A stretch of 64,000 bases of DNA from Pedobacter sp. PF22-3 (GTDB taxonomy: Bacteria; Bacteroidota; Bacteroidia; Sphingobacteriales; Sphingobacteriaceae): NCBI RefSeq assembly GCF_026239555.1, contig NZ_JAPIVP010000016.1:62001-126000 (forward strand). Direction: 5' to 3'. The position numbers were made by a program, and so were the translations under genes. The notes under the pieces were generated by a model. The model made no database searches and was not told the DNA's origin. It worked only from the letters and a program-made list of their open reading frames with translations. Positions 16,273 to 25,481 of the stretch are shown in pieces. Each line of letters begins with the position of its first letter. Within the stretch, counting starts at the first letter, position 1.

Positions 16273-17301
16273 ATGGAAAATGTGGTTGGTTTGCAGGAAT
16301 CAGAAGAACAGGAATTATATGAGCACTTAAAAATTATTGTTGATAAGGGGCAGTCTTTGCTGCGTATCGATAAATTTTTGATGGTGCGCGTAGAAAATGC
16401 CTCAAGAAACCGGATTCAAAATGCAATTGATGCAGGGAATGTACTCGTCAACCAAAAACAGATCAAAGCGAGCTATAAGGTTAAGCCTTTCGACGAAATA
16501 TCTATCGTATTACCTCATCCGCCGCGCGATACAGAAGTTTACCCAGAAGATATCCCGCTGGATATCATTTACGAAGACAGCGATTTGCTTGTGGTAAATA
16601 AAGTGGCTGGAATGGTCGTACACCCTGGTTTTAATAATTATACCGGAACATTGGTTAATGCTTTGGCATTCCACTTTGAACAACTTCCTCAACTGCCTGG
16701 CAATGACGGCAGACCAGGCCTGGTTCACCGTATTGATAAGGATACCTCTGGTTTATTGCTGATCAGTAAAAATGAAAAGTCGATTACACACCTTGCGCGT
16801 CAGTTTTTTGATCATAGCATTACCCGTAAATATATTGCATTGGTTTGGGGCGATATCGAAAACGATGGAACCGTAAACGGTTACATTGGCAGAAGTGTGA
16901 AGGACCGCCGGGTAATGGATATTTACGATGATGAAGAAAAAGGCAAATGGTCGGTAACGCACTATAAAGTATTAAAGCGATTGGGTTATGTTACTTTGAT
17001 CAGTTGCGAACTCGAAACAGGCCGTACGCACCAGATCCGAGCACACATGCAACATATTGGTCATCCACTGTTTAACGATGCCATGTATGGTGGCGATAAG
17101 ATTTTAAAAGGTACTACGTTTAATAAATACAAACAGTTTGTAGATAATTGTTTCGAATTGCTGCCCCGTCAGGCTTTACATGCACAAAGTTTGGGGTTTA
17201 TTCATCCAACTACTAAAGCGTATATGTATTTTGAATCGCCATTGCCGCCTGATTTTAAAGCTGGTTTAACCAAATGGGAAAATTATATCGCTACATCATA
17301 A
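16273..17301 (+). CDS. rluD: RluA-family 23S rRNA pseudouridine synthase (RluD type)
   Basis: A 342-residue protein with an N-terminal S4 RNA-binding domain (LLRIDKFLMVRVENASRNRIQNAIDAG region, about 30-90) and a RluA catalytic domain with LVHRIDKDTSGLLL, where the Asp is the catalytic nucleophile. By family it makes pseudouridines in helix 69 of 23S rRNA. An upstream extension to 16189 is possible but contains the promoter box, so ATG 16273 is taken. The aminotransferase gene starts 3 nt after the stop, giving an operon. Confidence 0.93.
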   Translation: MENVVGLQESEEQELYEHLKIIVDKGQSLLRIDKFLMVRVENASRNRIQNAIDAGNVLVNQKQIKASYKVKPFDEISIVLPHPPRDTEVYPEDIPLDIIYEDSDLLVVNKVAGMVVHPGFNNYTGTLVNALAFHFEQLPQLPGNDGRPGLVHRIDKDTSGLLLISKNEKSITHLARQFFDHSITRKYIALVWGDIENDGTVNGYIGRSVKDRRVMDIYDDEEKGKWSVTHYKVLKRLGYVTLISCELETGRTHQIRAHMQHIGHPLFNDAMYGGDKILKGTTFNKYKQFVDNCFELLPRQALHAQSLGFIHPTTKAYMYFESPLPPDFKAGLTKWENYIATS

Positions 17302-17304
17302 AAT

Positions 17305-18144
17305 ATGTTTCAGGATTACCTTTTATTTAATGATGAATTTTTGGCGGTTGATGCTCCGATATTAACAGCATCGAACAGAAGTTTCAAATTTGGAGATGGA
17401 TTGTTCGAAAGTATGCGAATGATCAATAATAAGCTGCAATTTGCCGATTTACATGCCGATAGGTTAACTGCAGGTATGAAAGCGCTAAAAATTGACGGAC
17501 ATGCTTTAATGGATGATTATTTTTTGCGCCAGAAAACCGCCGATCTTTCAAAACGCAACAAATGGAATGGTAATGTTCGTTTCCGACTTTCTGTTTACAG
17601 GGGAGGAGCCGGGGTTTACATGCCCGAAATCAATAAGGCAGGTTATGTTTTGGAAGGTATTCCTTTAAAAATATCTGCTTATGAGTTAAACAGCAAAGGT
17701 TTGATCATTGATGTTTTTGACGAAATGACCAAACCCGTTAATAAACTTTCCAATTTTAAAACAGCCAATGCGCTGCTTTATGTTATGGCCGGACTTTTTA
17801 AAAGTCAGCAACGCCTGGATGAAGCCATGATCTTGAACCAATACGGTTTTCTATGCGAAAGTATCAGTGCCAATGTTTTTGTGGTCTATAATAAGCAGAT
17901 TTATACCCCCTCTCTTGCTGAAGGTTGCATCAGTGGTGTAATGCGTACAGCAGTTATGCAATTGTGCAAAATGAACAATATGCCTTTAATTGAGGCGCAG
18001 ATCAATCCGGAAATATTAAAAGAAGCTGAAGAAGTTTTTATTACCAATGCTACTCAGGGTATACAATGGGTAATGGGCTATGGCAGAAAACGTTATTTTA
18101 ACGAGGTATCGAAGTTTTTGATCGAGAAATTGAATACATTGTAA
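17305..18144 (+). CDS. Class IV aminotransferase (PabC / branched-chain type)
   Basis: A 279-residue fold-type IV PLP enzyme. FGDGLFESMRMINNKLQF at the N-terminus, KLSNFKTANALLYVMA (the PLP lysine) in the middle and EEVFITNATQGIQWV at the C-terminus match the family. It could be 4-amino-4-deoxychorismate lyase (PabC), completing PABA synthesis with the pabB at the window start, or a branched-chain/D-amino-acid aminotransferase. The sequence alone does not settle this. It is translationally close to rluD. Confidence 0.87.
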   Translation: MFQDYLLFNDEFLAVDAPILTASNRSFKFGDGLFESMRMINNKLQFADLHADRLTAGMKALKIDGHALMDDYFLRQKTADLSKRNKWNGNVRFRLSVYRGGAGVYMPEINKAGYVLEGIPLKISAYELNSKGLIIDVFDEMTKPVNKLSNFKTANALLYVMAGLFKSQQRLDEAMILNQYGFLCESISANVFVVYNKQIYTPSLAEGCISGVMRTAVMQLCKMNNMPLIEAQINPEILKEAEEVFITNATQGIQWVMGYGRKRYFNEVSKFLIEKLNTL

Positions 18145-18271
18145 CCCCTATCCGTAATTTATCAGGAAGCAAATTTCTTTTTGCTTCGGCGATGTTACAT
18201 TTATTTTTATCGGTTTGTGTTTACCTGAATGCTATTTTTAGTAATATTGGTTACACACAAATTTAACCGAA

Positions 18272-19018
18272 ATGAAAAAATTACTCATGCTCGTAATGGC
18301 TTGCTATGGCCTGAACGCTCGTTCACAGCAGTTGAACGAATCCAGAAACTTTCTGTACTTCTATTCAGATTCTACAGTTTATGCGCAAAAGATCAGGTTA
18401 CGCCCCGATTTTACCGGCGGTTGGTCGCTCAGGGCCGATTCAAGGCGGGTACCGGTATCCCAGGTCAAGTTTTTTAACAATCAGGATGGCTTTTTTGCGA
18501 ACACCCGGAAACTCAGCCTTTTGGGTGAGGCCTCTTTTGCGGAGCGGATTATTGAAGGTAAACTCAATCTTTATCAGGAAGTAATTTATGATGATGTTCC
18601 GTTGGAAGGTGAATATTATGGATTTAGAGATTACAGGCGGCAGGCAGTAAACAACCGCATGTTTATTAACAAGGGTTATGCCGATCTAAAAAGGGTAAAT
18701 TACCATAATTTAAATGATGCCATGGCTGATAACCCGAAAAGTTTAGCGCTTTTAGGACGATATAGGAATACTAAAATTACAGGTATTGCGATGTACGTGG
18801 CTGCAGGAGCTGCAATTATCGCCAGTGGGATTACGCTGATGTCGGAAGGTAAACAAGTAGGCACTACATTCGGCGGTATGCCAAAATATGCAGACCGCAG
18901 TTATACGGGCAGTTTTGTTTTGTTAGGTTTGGGGGCCGGTTTAAGTCTGGGAGGATTTCTTGTAGGCGAATCTGGTAAGAAGAATATAGAAAGGGCTATC
19001 GATAATTATAACCGATAG
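18272..19018 (+). CDS. Hypothetical exported protein with two C-terminal membrane segments
   Basis: A 248-residue protein with a signal peptide (about 1-18). Two hydrophobic segments are near the C-terminus (about 171-190, ITGIAMYVAAGAAIIASGI, and about 216-233). The middle is charged and beta-rich. I know no family. No close partner: 127 bp lie upstream and a repeat-rich gap downstream. Confidence 0.75.
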   Translation: MKKLLMLVMACYGLNARSQQLNESRNFLYFYSDSTVYAQKIRLRPDFTGGWSLRADSRRVPVSQVKFFNNQDGFFANTRKLSLLGEASFAERIIEGKLNLYQEVIYDDVPLEGEYYGFRDYRRQAVNNRMFINKGYADLKRVNYHNLNDAMADNPKSLALLGRYRNTKITGIAMYVAAGAAIIASGITLMSEGKQVGTTFGGMPKYADRSYTGSFVLLGLGAGLSLGGFLVGESGKKNIERAIDNYNR

Positions 19019-19027
19019 TAGAAAAAT

Positions 19028-19111
19028 CGTCATCTCGACCGGAGCAACGCGAAGTGGAGAGATCTATCAAAACAGATTTCTCGACTGCGTTGCACTCCTC
19101 TCGAAATGACG
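19028..19111. repeat. 84-bp CGTCA/TGACG palindromic element
   Basis: It starts CGTCATCTCGACC and ends CTCTCGAAATGACG, with internal complementary GCAACGC/GCGTTGC and AGATCTATC/AGATTTCTC segments. A partial copy is at about 1170-1208. The gap 19019-19736 also holds the elements below and nothing coding. Confidence 0.7.
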
Positions 19112-19247
19112 GTAAATCCAGGGGGTACGCAGATTAATTACTGTCCTTCATATTGATTTTATAAATAAATTAGTAAAGCAAAACTTGAGGTACTTCGGTT
19201 TTGGTTGGGTTTATTTAAACCTGAATAGAAGCACTTTGTGGCCACTT

Positions 19248-19308
19248 AAACCCGATCAAAGCGGGATGCCAATTTCCTTCAAATTGGCAGAAGCGGGAGC
19301 GGGACTGC
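19248..19308. repeat. AAACCCGAT...GCGGGACTG repeat, copy 2
   Basis: Nearly the same as 48915-48973, and continuing to a CTGCTTTCCA end at about 19338. It therefore looks like the right half of the 301-bp element described at 48713-49013. Confidence 0.6.
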
Positions 19309-19348
19309 ATTAACCTAAAAGCTACTGACACTGCTTTCCAGTCAGTTG

Positions 19349-19400
19349 CTTGTCATGCTGATCAGATAACTATCGGATTTAGTTCAGCATTCATCATGGT
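19349..19400. repeat. Fragment of the CAGCAT hairpin element
   Basis: TCATGCTGATC-AGATAACTATCGGAT-TTAGTTCAGCATTCATCATG shares the ATAACTATCGGAT hairpin and CAGCAT arms with 1338-1422. Confidence 0.5.
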
Positions 19401-19419
19401 TTTAAAGAGCTGTTTATTC

Positions 19420-19590
19420 TTTTGGAAAGCAAAGCCTTTGGCGCTTCGGTTCCGCTAGTCCCGCCCTTTGCTTAATCCCGATGAATTTACTTTATAAGAT
19501 AAATACTTCATAATCGGGATAACGGCTTTCGGTCGGGTTTATTTTACTGCTGACAGTAGCCATGCCATAGCCACCTAAACCGATCTATGT
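19420..19590. repeat. Left-half copy of the TTTTGGAAAGCA element
   Basis: It begins TTTTGGAAAGCA, as does the left end of the 301-bp element at 48713, and runs to GCCACCTAAACCGATC, where the 48.9-kb copy reads GCCACCTAAACCCGATC. The right half is missing here. Confidence 0.45.
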
Positions 19591-19672
19591 ACCATTTCTT
19601 AAATAAAGAATTTAAACTTTAAAAGATCCTTCATTGCATTCAGGATGACATATAGTTTACTGCCGGTTATTA

Positions 19673-19733
19673 GACTTCAGATTCTGTAATTTCGAAATCC
19701 AGACTTAGGACTAAAGACTCCAGACTAAGAACT
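19673..19733. repeat. Heptad array NNNGACT next to the fmt stop
   Basis: GACT occurs at 19702, 19709, 19716 and 19723, with AACT at 19730: five units with an exact 7-nt period. GACT at 19673 and GATT at 19680 form a preceding pair. The array ends 3 nt before the fmt stop codon (19737-19739). Confidence 0.75.
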
Positions 19734-19736
19734 AAC

Positions 19737-20645
19737 TTACAACCGCATTCCCCTTAAAAAATCTTCTATCAGCATCCGTTTTTTACCTTCGTACTGAATA
19801 TCTAAAAGTTTGATAAAACCATCTTTAGCGGCAAATTTTAAATAGGTTTTGCCATCTGTTAAAAAGCCTCCGGCAACTATTCCCGGTTCTTGCTGTTCTA
19901 TTTCAGCCTTAAACACCTTCAGTGTTTTATCATTTAAAAAAGTAAAGGCAGTAGGGTAAGGGCTCAGTCCGCGGATTAAATTATAAATCGTTTGAGCCTG
20001 ATCGTTCCAGTCGATCTTGCAATCATCTTTGAAAATTTTAGGCGCATGTTTTAAGTCGCCGCTTTGTGGTTGCGGTTGTTCGTTAACTTCGCCAGCCTCA
20101 ATAGCTTTAAGTGTTTTTACCAGCAGGTTAGCACCAATTTGCATCAGTTTATCGTGTAGGTCGCCGGCAGTTTCATCATCAGCAATGGGCGTACGATCAC
20201 TGAGGATAATATTACCCGTATCGATTTCATGCGTAAGGAAAAAAGTTGTTACACCGCTTTCTTTTTCTCCTTTTATAATGGCGTGGTTTATCGGTGCAGC
20301 ACCACGGTATTGTGGTAAAAGCGATCCATGCAGGTTAATCGTTCCTTTTGGCGGCATATTCCATACCACTTCTGGCAACATTCTAAAAGCCACAACTACT
20401 TGTAAATCGGCTTTATAAGATCTTAATTCCTCAATAAATTCAGGGTTCTTTAACTTTTCTGGTTGCAGAACGGGAATCCCTTTTTCTACGGCATATTTTT
20501 TTACTGCACTTTCATTCAGTTTTTGGCCACGTCCGGCAGGCTTATCTGGCGCAGTAACTACTGCAACTATATCGAAATTGGCTTGTACCAAGGCATCTAA
20601 AGAGGCTACTGCAAAATCGGGCGTACCCATGAAAACTATTTTCAT
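19737..20645 (-). CDS. fmt: Methionyl-tRNA formyltransferase
   Basis: A 302-residue enzyme that formylates Met-tRNAi with 10-formyl-THF to give initiator fMet-tRNA. MKIVFMGTPDFAVASLDAL at the N-terminus, the catalytic region NLHGSLLPQYRGAAPIN and the motif TTFFLTHEIDTGNIIL are textbook Fmt. The C-terminal tRNA-binding OB domain is complete. It is divergent from topoisomerase IB with 89 bp between. Confidence 0.96.
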   Translation of the reverse strand: MKIVFMGTPDFAVASLDALVQANFDIVAVVTAPDKPAGRGQKLNESAVKKYAVEKGIPVLQPEKLKNPEFIEELRSYKADLQVVVAFRMLPEVVWNMPPKGTINLHGSLLPQYRGAAPINHAIIKGEKESGVTTFFLTHEIDTGNIILSDRTPIADDETAGDLHDKLMQIGANLLVKTLKAIEAGEVNEQPQPQSGDLKHAPKIFKDDCKIDWNDQAQTIYNLIRGLSPYPTAFTFLNDKTLKVFKAEIEQQEPGIVAGGFLTDGKTYLKFAAKDGFIKLLDIQYEGKKRMLIEDFLRGMRL

Positions 20646-20734
20646 ATGAAAGTGTTGTGTTTTTAAATAACGTGGATATCCATGTTTAAGTTTTGCAAAA
20701 TAACTAAAAATAAACCCATACTTAGAGGCAAAAA

Positions 20735-21778
20735 ATGGTACAAGGCAAAGATGTTGTTAAAGCAAGTGGATTGGTGTACGTAACTGATACCATGCCTGGT
20801 ATTTACCGTAAAGGAAAACCTGGAAAATTTTATTATGTAGATAAAGACGATAATAAAATTACTGAAGATAAACATCTGGACCGGATTAAAGCCCTGGTTA
20901 TCCCACCTGCATGGCAAAACGTATGGATTGCCAATAAACCCAATGCTTATTTGCAGGTTACAGGAATTGATGCCGCGGGGCGTAAACAATACAAGTACCA
21001 TGCAAAATGGACCAGCCGTCGAGCTGAAGATAAATATTTTCGCCTGCTCGAATTTGGTAAAGCCTTGCCCAAAGCCCGTAAAAATTTACAGAAAGACCTT
21101 CGCCGGAAAGACTTTGACGAACGTAAGGTATTGGCTATTTCAGTAGATGTACTGCAAAAAACGTTGATCAGGGTAGGAAATGAAAGCTACAAACAGCTAT
21201 ATGGCTCTTTTGGCCTGACCACCCTGCGTGATAAACATGTTAAGATAAATGGCAGTAAAATTACTATGGATTTTGTGGGTAAAAAGGGCGTGCATCAAAA
21301 ATTAGAGCTTAACGATCTCTCGCTGGCTAAATTGGTCAAGAAATGTCGTGATATTCCGGGTCAGGATCTATTTCAGTTTTATACAAATGATGGAGAGCAT
21401 AAAAGTATTGATTCTGGTAAAATAAATGCCTATATAAAGGAAATTACAGGCGATGATTTCACGGCAAAAGATTTCAGGACCTGGGGTGGTACGCTCGAAG
21501 CGCTTCGGCAGTTTGCCCAATGCCAGGTGAATGAAAATGCAGGTTTAAACAGTAAAAAACAAATTGTTGCCGTTTTAGATTGTGTAGCAAAAAAACTGGG
21601 TAATACACGGGCAGTATGTAAAAGTTCTTATGTTTACCCGCTTTTGCTTACGGCTTATGAGAATAATCAGTTAGATAAATACCTGAAAAAGATGAACAAT
21701 CATTCTCTTAAAGGGAAAGTGAGTTTGGAACACAATGAAAAGGTGTTGTTATCCTTTTTAAAATCAGGTAGTAAGTAA
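20735..21778 (+). CDS. Poxvirus-like DNA topoisomerase IB
   Basis: A 347-residue type IB topoisomerase that relaxes supercoils through a 3'-phosphotyrosyl intermediate. By comparison with vaccinia and Deinococcus enzymes, all active-site residues are visible: Arg146 (LIRVGNE), Lys183 (DFVGKKG), Arg248 (KDFRTWG), Asn290 (LGNTRAV, where vaccinia has His and Deinococcus Asn) and the nucleophile Tyr299 (KSSYVYP). The length is normal for bacterial members. The role is accessory supercoil control. The next gene, a histidine kinase, has its own promoter. Confidence 0.93.
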   Translation: MVQGKDVVKASGLVYVTDTMPGIYRKGKPGKFYYVDKDDNKITEDKHLDRIKALVIPPAWQNVWIANKPNAYLQVTGIDAAGRKQYKYHAKWTSRRAEDKYFRLLEFGKALPKARKNLQKDLRRKDFDERKVLAISVDVLQKTLIRVGNESYKQLYGSFGLTTLRDKHVKINGSKITMDFVGKKGVHQKLELNDLSLAKLVKKCRDIPGQDLFQFYTNDGEHKSIDSGKINAYIKEITGDDFTAKDFRTWGGTLEALRQFAQCQVNENAGLNSKKQIVAVLDCVAKKLGNTRAVCKSSYVYPLLLTAYENNQLDKYLKKMNNHSLKGKVSLEHNEKVLLSFLKSGSK

Positions 21779-21787
21779 AAAAGCAAT

Positions 21788-21795
21788 TATATTTG
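21788..21795 (+). promoter_or_regulatory. -7 promoter box of the PAS histidine kinase gene
   Basis: TATATTTG fits TAnnTTTG and overlaps a candidate TTG start at 21793, which argues that translation begins at ATG 21811, 15 nt downstream. Confidence 0.6.
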
Positions 21796-21810
21796 TCCGT
21801 TTATCCTATT

Positions 21811-23679
21811 ATGCAAATTAATCTCGACGATAAAGCCAATATTTTTAATACGCTTATAGAAGAGTCTCCAATGCCCATCGCGCTTTATACTGGAGAAAAT
21901 ATGGTTATTCAGGTGGCTAACAAAGCTATGCTTAAAGCCTGGGGCAGAGATTTATCGGTAATTGGTAAAGAATTGGCCCTCGCGCTGCCTGAGTTAAAAG
22001 ATCAACCCTTTCTTAGTATTCTTGAGCAGGTAAGAAGTACTGCTATGCCTTATGAAGCCAAGGAAGATAAGGTGGTACTTTTAAATGATAATGTACTCCA
22101 AACTTTCTATTTCGATTTTACTTATAAACCGCTGCTTGATCAAGACGGTAATGTATGGGGTATTTTAAATAATGCTACCGATGTAACCGAACTCGTAAAT
22201 GCCAAGTTTAAAGTAGAACATAGTGAAGCGCTATTCAGGCAAATGATTTACGATGCACCTGTGGCCATTGGTATTTTAAGGGGTAGAGATCTTATTATAG
22301 AAGAGGCCAATGACGAACTGTTAAAAATATGGAGGAAGAGTAAAGACATCATTGGCATAAAACTTTTAGATGGATTGCCCGAAATTGTCGACCAGCCTTT
22401 TCCAGAACTCTTGTTACAGGTTTATGATAGCGGAGTTGCCCATTACGGTTACGAAACCAAGGCGCGGTTGGAGCATAATGGGGCGGAAAGTGATTTTTAT
22501 TTCAACTTTGTTTACGATCCTATTTTTGGCCAGGATGGCGAGGTTACTGGCATTATGATCGTGGCTAACGAAATTACCTTACAGGTGGTATCAAAAATGG
22601 AGGCTGCCAAAAGCGAAGAGCGTTTTCGTAATTTTATGTACGATATACCGATGGCTACGGCCTACTACCAAACAGAAAACATTGTTATCAGTTTGGCAAA
22701 CGATGAAATGCTCCGGTTTTGGGGTAAGGATAAAAGTGTAATCGGTAAAACCGTTGCTGAAGCCATACCTGAATTAAACGTACAGCCATCTGTTGATGTT
22801 TTAAAGGAAGTATATCAAACAGGAATAACTTACCATGCTGATCAGGAAGAATTCGAGGTGATTATTGATGGTAAGGAAGAAAAGCGTTGGTTCTCTTTTA
22901 CATATAAACCGATAAAAGATTCAAGTGGACACGTGTATGCCATTATACATGCCGCGATGGATGTGACCAAGCTAGTGCGGCTACAACAACAAAAAGATGA
23001 ATTTTTAGGAATTGCCAGTCATGAATTGAAAACGCCAGTAACCAGTATTAAAGCCTATGCCCAGGTGCTCGAACGCATGATCAGCAATGATGGCGATGAA
23101 AAAAAGGCTACTATGGTACGTAAAATGGACCTGCAATTGAATCGGTTAACGGGCCTGATTGGCGATTTGCTTGATGTAACCAAAATTCAATCTGGCAAAA
23201 TGACTTTTAATCCAGTCGAATTTGATTTTGATGCTGCTGTTGAAGATATTGTTGATGAAATGCAGCACATCAGTTCCAAACAGAAGATAATTTGTGATTT
23301 AAAGAGTAATGCAATCGTTTTTGCCGATAAAGAACGCATTGGGCAGGTGATTACCAATTTTTTATCTAATGCAATTAAATATTCTGTTGATGCCGTTGAG
23401 ATTAACGTTGCCACTTTTAGCCAAGGTGGCGAAGTGATATTAAGCGTTAAAGATTATGGGATCGGTATTTCGGAGGATATGCAACACCTGGTTTTCGATC
23501 AGTTTTACCGTGTAGATGGCAATTTACAGCATACCTACCCTGGTTTGGGTTTAGGCCTTTACATCTCAGCCGAAATCATAAAAAGTGAAGGCGGCAGGAT
23601 TTGGGTAAACAGTACTGTTGGACAAGGGGCCACCTTTTTCTTTGCACTAAAAACTAAATCGTTCAGATCATACAACTAA
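21811..23679 (+). CDS. Three-PAS sensor histidine kinase
   Basis: A 622-residue soluble hybrid-free kinase without membrane segments. Three tandem PAS domains (about 3-125, 135-255 and 260-385) repeat the pattern IALYTGEN.../VANKAML.../WGILNNATDVTELV. They are followed by HisKA (phospho-acceptor in ASHELKTPVTSIKAYAQ) and HATPase_c (N box ITNFLSNAIKYS, G1 DYGIGIS, G2 GLGLGLYISAEI). It senses a cytosolic cue, probably through a small ligand or redox/light cofactor; no Cys or cofactor motif identifies it. No response regulator is adjacent, so it is an orphan. Confidence 0.92.
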   Translation: MQINLDDKANIFNTLIEESPMPIALYTGENMVIQVANKAMLKAWGRDLSVIGKELALALPELKDQPFLSILEQVRSTAMPYEAKEDKVVLLNDNVLQTFYFDFTYKPLLDQDGNVWGILNNATDVTELVNAKFKVEHSEALFRQMIYDAPVAIGILRGRDLIIEEANDELLKIWRKSKDIIGIKLLDGLPEIVDQPFPELLLQVYDSGVAHYGYETKARLEHNGAESDFYFNFVYDPIFGQDGEVTGIMIVANEITLQVVSKMEAAKSEERFRNFMYDIPMATAYYQTENIVISLANDEMLRFWGKDKSVIGKTVAEAIPELNVQPSVDVLKEVYQTGITYHADQEEFEVIIDGKEEKRWFSFTYKPIKDSSGHVYAIIHAAMDVTKLVRLQQQKDEFLGIASHELKTPVTSIKAYAQVLERMISNDGDEKKATMVRKMDLQLNRLTGLIGDLLDVTKIQSGKMTFNPVEFDFDAAVEDIVDEMQHISSKQKIICDLKSNAIVFADKERIGQVITNFLSNAIKYSVDAVEINVATFSQGGEVILSVKDYGIGISEDMQHLVFDQFYRVDGNLQHTYPGLGLGLYISAEIIKSEGGRIWVNSTVGQGATFFFALKTKSFRSYN

Positions 23680-23695
23680 TTGCAATCTGAACGAT
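23658..23695 (+). terminator. Hairpin overlapping the kinase stop codon
   Basis: ATCGTTCAGAT (23658-23668) and ATCTGAACGAT (23685-23695) form a perfect 11-bp stem. The first arm lies in the last codons of the kinase and the loop contains its stop codon. T-rich sequence follows. Confidence 0.65.
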
Positions 23696-23698
23696 TAT

Positions 23699-23905
23699 TT
23701 ATGCTTTAGGAGCTTTCTTGATCGGGTGTACCGGCTGCTCTTCGTTTTCACGCTGTTTAGCCGGATTATTTGTCCGAACTGGCTTATTGGGCGTACTGTC
23801 GTTTTCTTTTCTCACTGTTTTGTGGTCAACAGGTTCTCTACCCTTTGGTACTTCTTTCTCGTAATTACTTCCGGGTTTATCACTTTTAACTTTTGGACCG
23901 CTCAT
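23699..23905 (-). CDS. Small hydrophilic protein of unknown function
   Basis: A 68-residue protein starting MSGPKVKSDKPG, extremely rich in Lys, Pro, Asn and Glu, with no hydrophobic stretch; it is probably disordered. The start at 23905 is preferred over 23947 because the upstream residues are not of the same composition. I know similar short sequences from Pedobacter-like genomes but no function. Confidence 0.6.
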   Translation of the reverse strand: MSGPKVKSDKPGSNYEKEVPKGREPVDHKTVRKENDSTPNKPVRTNNPAKQRENEEQPVHPIKKAPKA

Positions 23906-24036
23906 GATGTAATAATTTAATGAATTTTGAATGATTGAATGGCACAACGCTTATCAATTACAAATCATAACAAACCGTTACCGGTTAAGTTTGAAAATAA
24001 TTGCAAATGCAACTCAATTATTCTCTCATTCAATAA

Positions 24037-25305
24037 TTAATTGTAAAGCAAATATTTCTTCCGCATCGTTTTGTAAGCACTCAAGCCTGGTTCCCAACTG
24101 GCTCTGATTTCTGCTTCGCTTCTACCGTCAATTACCTGCTGCCTGAAATCTGCAACACCAACTAATCTTTCAATAACGCCCATCTCTTTGCTCAGTTTAG
24201 TGTTAAAAAAGTCTTCTTTTTTTGGCGATGCCTGATATAATGAAATTAACCACGATAAATTGATCTGTTTTCTTTTGCGTAGCTCCGCTGTATCATAAGT
24301 TCTTAAATCTAAACCATAACAAACCTGATCCTGAAACAATGGTGTTTCAGACATTCCTTTTATACTTTTTGGCGTGAAACTAAAGTCGAATTTACCTTTA
24401 AGGTAAGGCGCTCCAACAATAGTAAAAGGAAACATGGTTCCACGGCCATGGTTTAAATAAGTGCCCTCAAATAAACAGGTAGATGGGTAAAGTAAAATAG
24501 ATTGCTGTGTATTTAAGTTAGGCGAGGGTTTAACCGGTAAAGTATATTCCATGTTATGGTCGTAATTGGCATTTTTGATGATGGTTATTTTACATTTCAC
24601 CCTATCTTTCAACCAGCCTTCACCATTTAACATTTGCGCATATTCGCCAACCGTTAAACCATGTGCAATGGGTATTGGCTGCACCCCAATGCCCGATTTA
24701 AATTTTGGATCTAAAATCGGTCCGTCGATTAAATAACCATTTGGATTTGGACGGTCTAAGATTAATAACATTTTATTGTTAGCGGCACAGGCTTCCATAA
24801 CATGTTGCAGCGTGTTGATATAGGTATAAAAACGGACACCCACATCCTGAATATCGAATACCATAATATCAATATCGGCTAAATCTTCAGCTGTTGGCGT
24901 ACTGTGTTTGCCATAAAGTGAGATGGCTTTTATGCCGGTTTTAGTATCAACATCATCTTTAACGGTGACGCCAGCGCTGGCATTTCCTCTAAAACCATGC
25001 TCAGGACCAAATATCTTCTGGATTTGCACACCTCTTTGTAACAGGCTATCAACCGATGTTTGCGCACCAATGATTGATGTAGGATTAACCACCATGCCCA
25101 CACGTTTACCTTTTAATAGTGGCAGATACTTTTCGGTTTGTTCTGCACCGGTTTTAATCGTTGTTGGTAGTTTAACGGTCTTAATCATCAGTTTTTTATG
25201 CTCAGGGCTTTTCTTGCCCAAAACCTCCTGTTCTTTTGGCTTGGGCTGGCCACAGGCCGATAATGCAATTAAACTGGTTAAAGCAAAGCTGATATAATTT
25301 TTCAT
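24037..25305 (-). CDS. NamZ-type (DUF1343) exo-beta-N-acetylmuramidase lipoprotein
   Basis: A 422-residue lipoprotein: signal peptide MKNYISFALTSLIALSACG with the lipobox Cys at residue 18. The DUF1343 domain covers the rest, with FGPEHGFRGNASAG, IMVFDIQDVGVRFYTYI, LDRPNPNG and the C-terminal arginine-rich ending. Family members (NamZ) release terminal MurNAc from peptidoglycan fragments, so this protein is likely involved in wall recycling on the periplasmic side. I take ATG 25305 over 25344 because it gives a proper lipoprotein signal. Confidence 0.88.
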   Translation of the reverse strand: MKNYISFALTSLIALSACGQPKPKEQEVLGKKSPEHKKLMIKTVKLPTTIKTGAEQTEKYLPLLKGKRVGMVVNPTSIIGAQTSVDSLLQRGVQIQKIFGPEHGFRGNASAGVTVKDDVDTKTGIKAISLYGKHSTPTAEDLADIDIMVFDIQDVGVRFYTYINTLQHVMEACAANNKMLLILDRPNPNGYLIDGPILDPKFKSGIGVQPIPIAHGLTVGEYAQMLNGEGWLKDRVKCKITIIKNANYDHNMEYTLPVKPSPNLNTQQSILLYPSTCLFEGTYLNHGRGTMFPFTIVGAPYLKGKFDFSFTPKSIKGMSETPLFQDQVCYGLDLRTYDTAELRKRKQINLSWLISLYQASPKKEDFFNTKLSKEMGVIERLVGVADFRQQVIDGRSEAEIRASWEPGLSAYKTMRKKYLLYN

Positions 25306-25481
25306 TGTAGTATATGCTAATCTTCCGGTATTATAATAAAACAATTTACAGCATATTTCATTTATGCTATTGGTGTTTCTCGTGATAAGTTAATGATTGA
25401 TGTTTAAAGTTGGTTATTTATTTTCAAAAATGCCATTTTTAAAAAGGAATTGAGCATTTTTGTTAATACAAACTGATTAAA

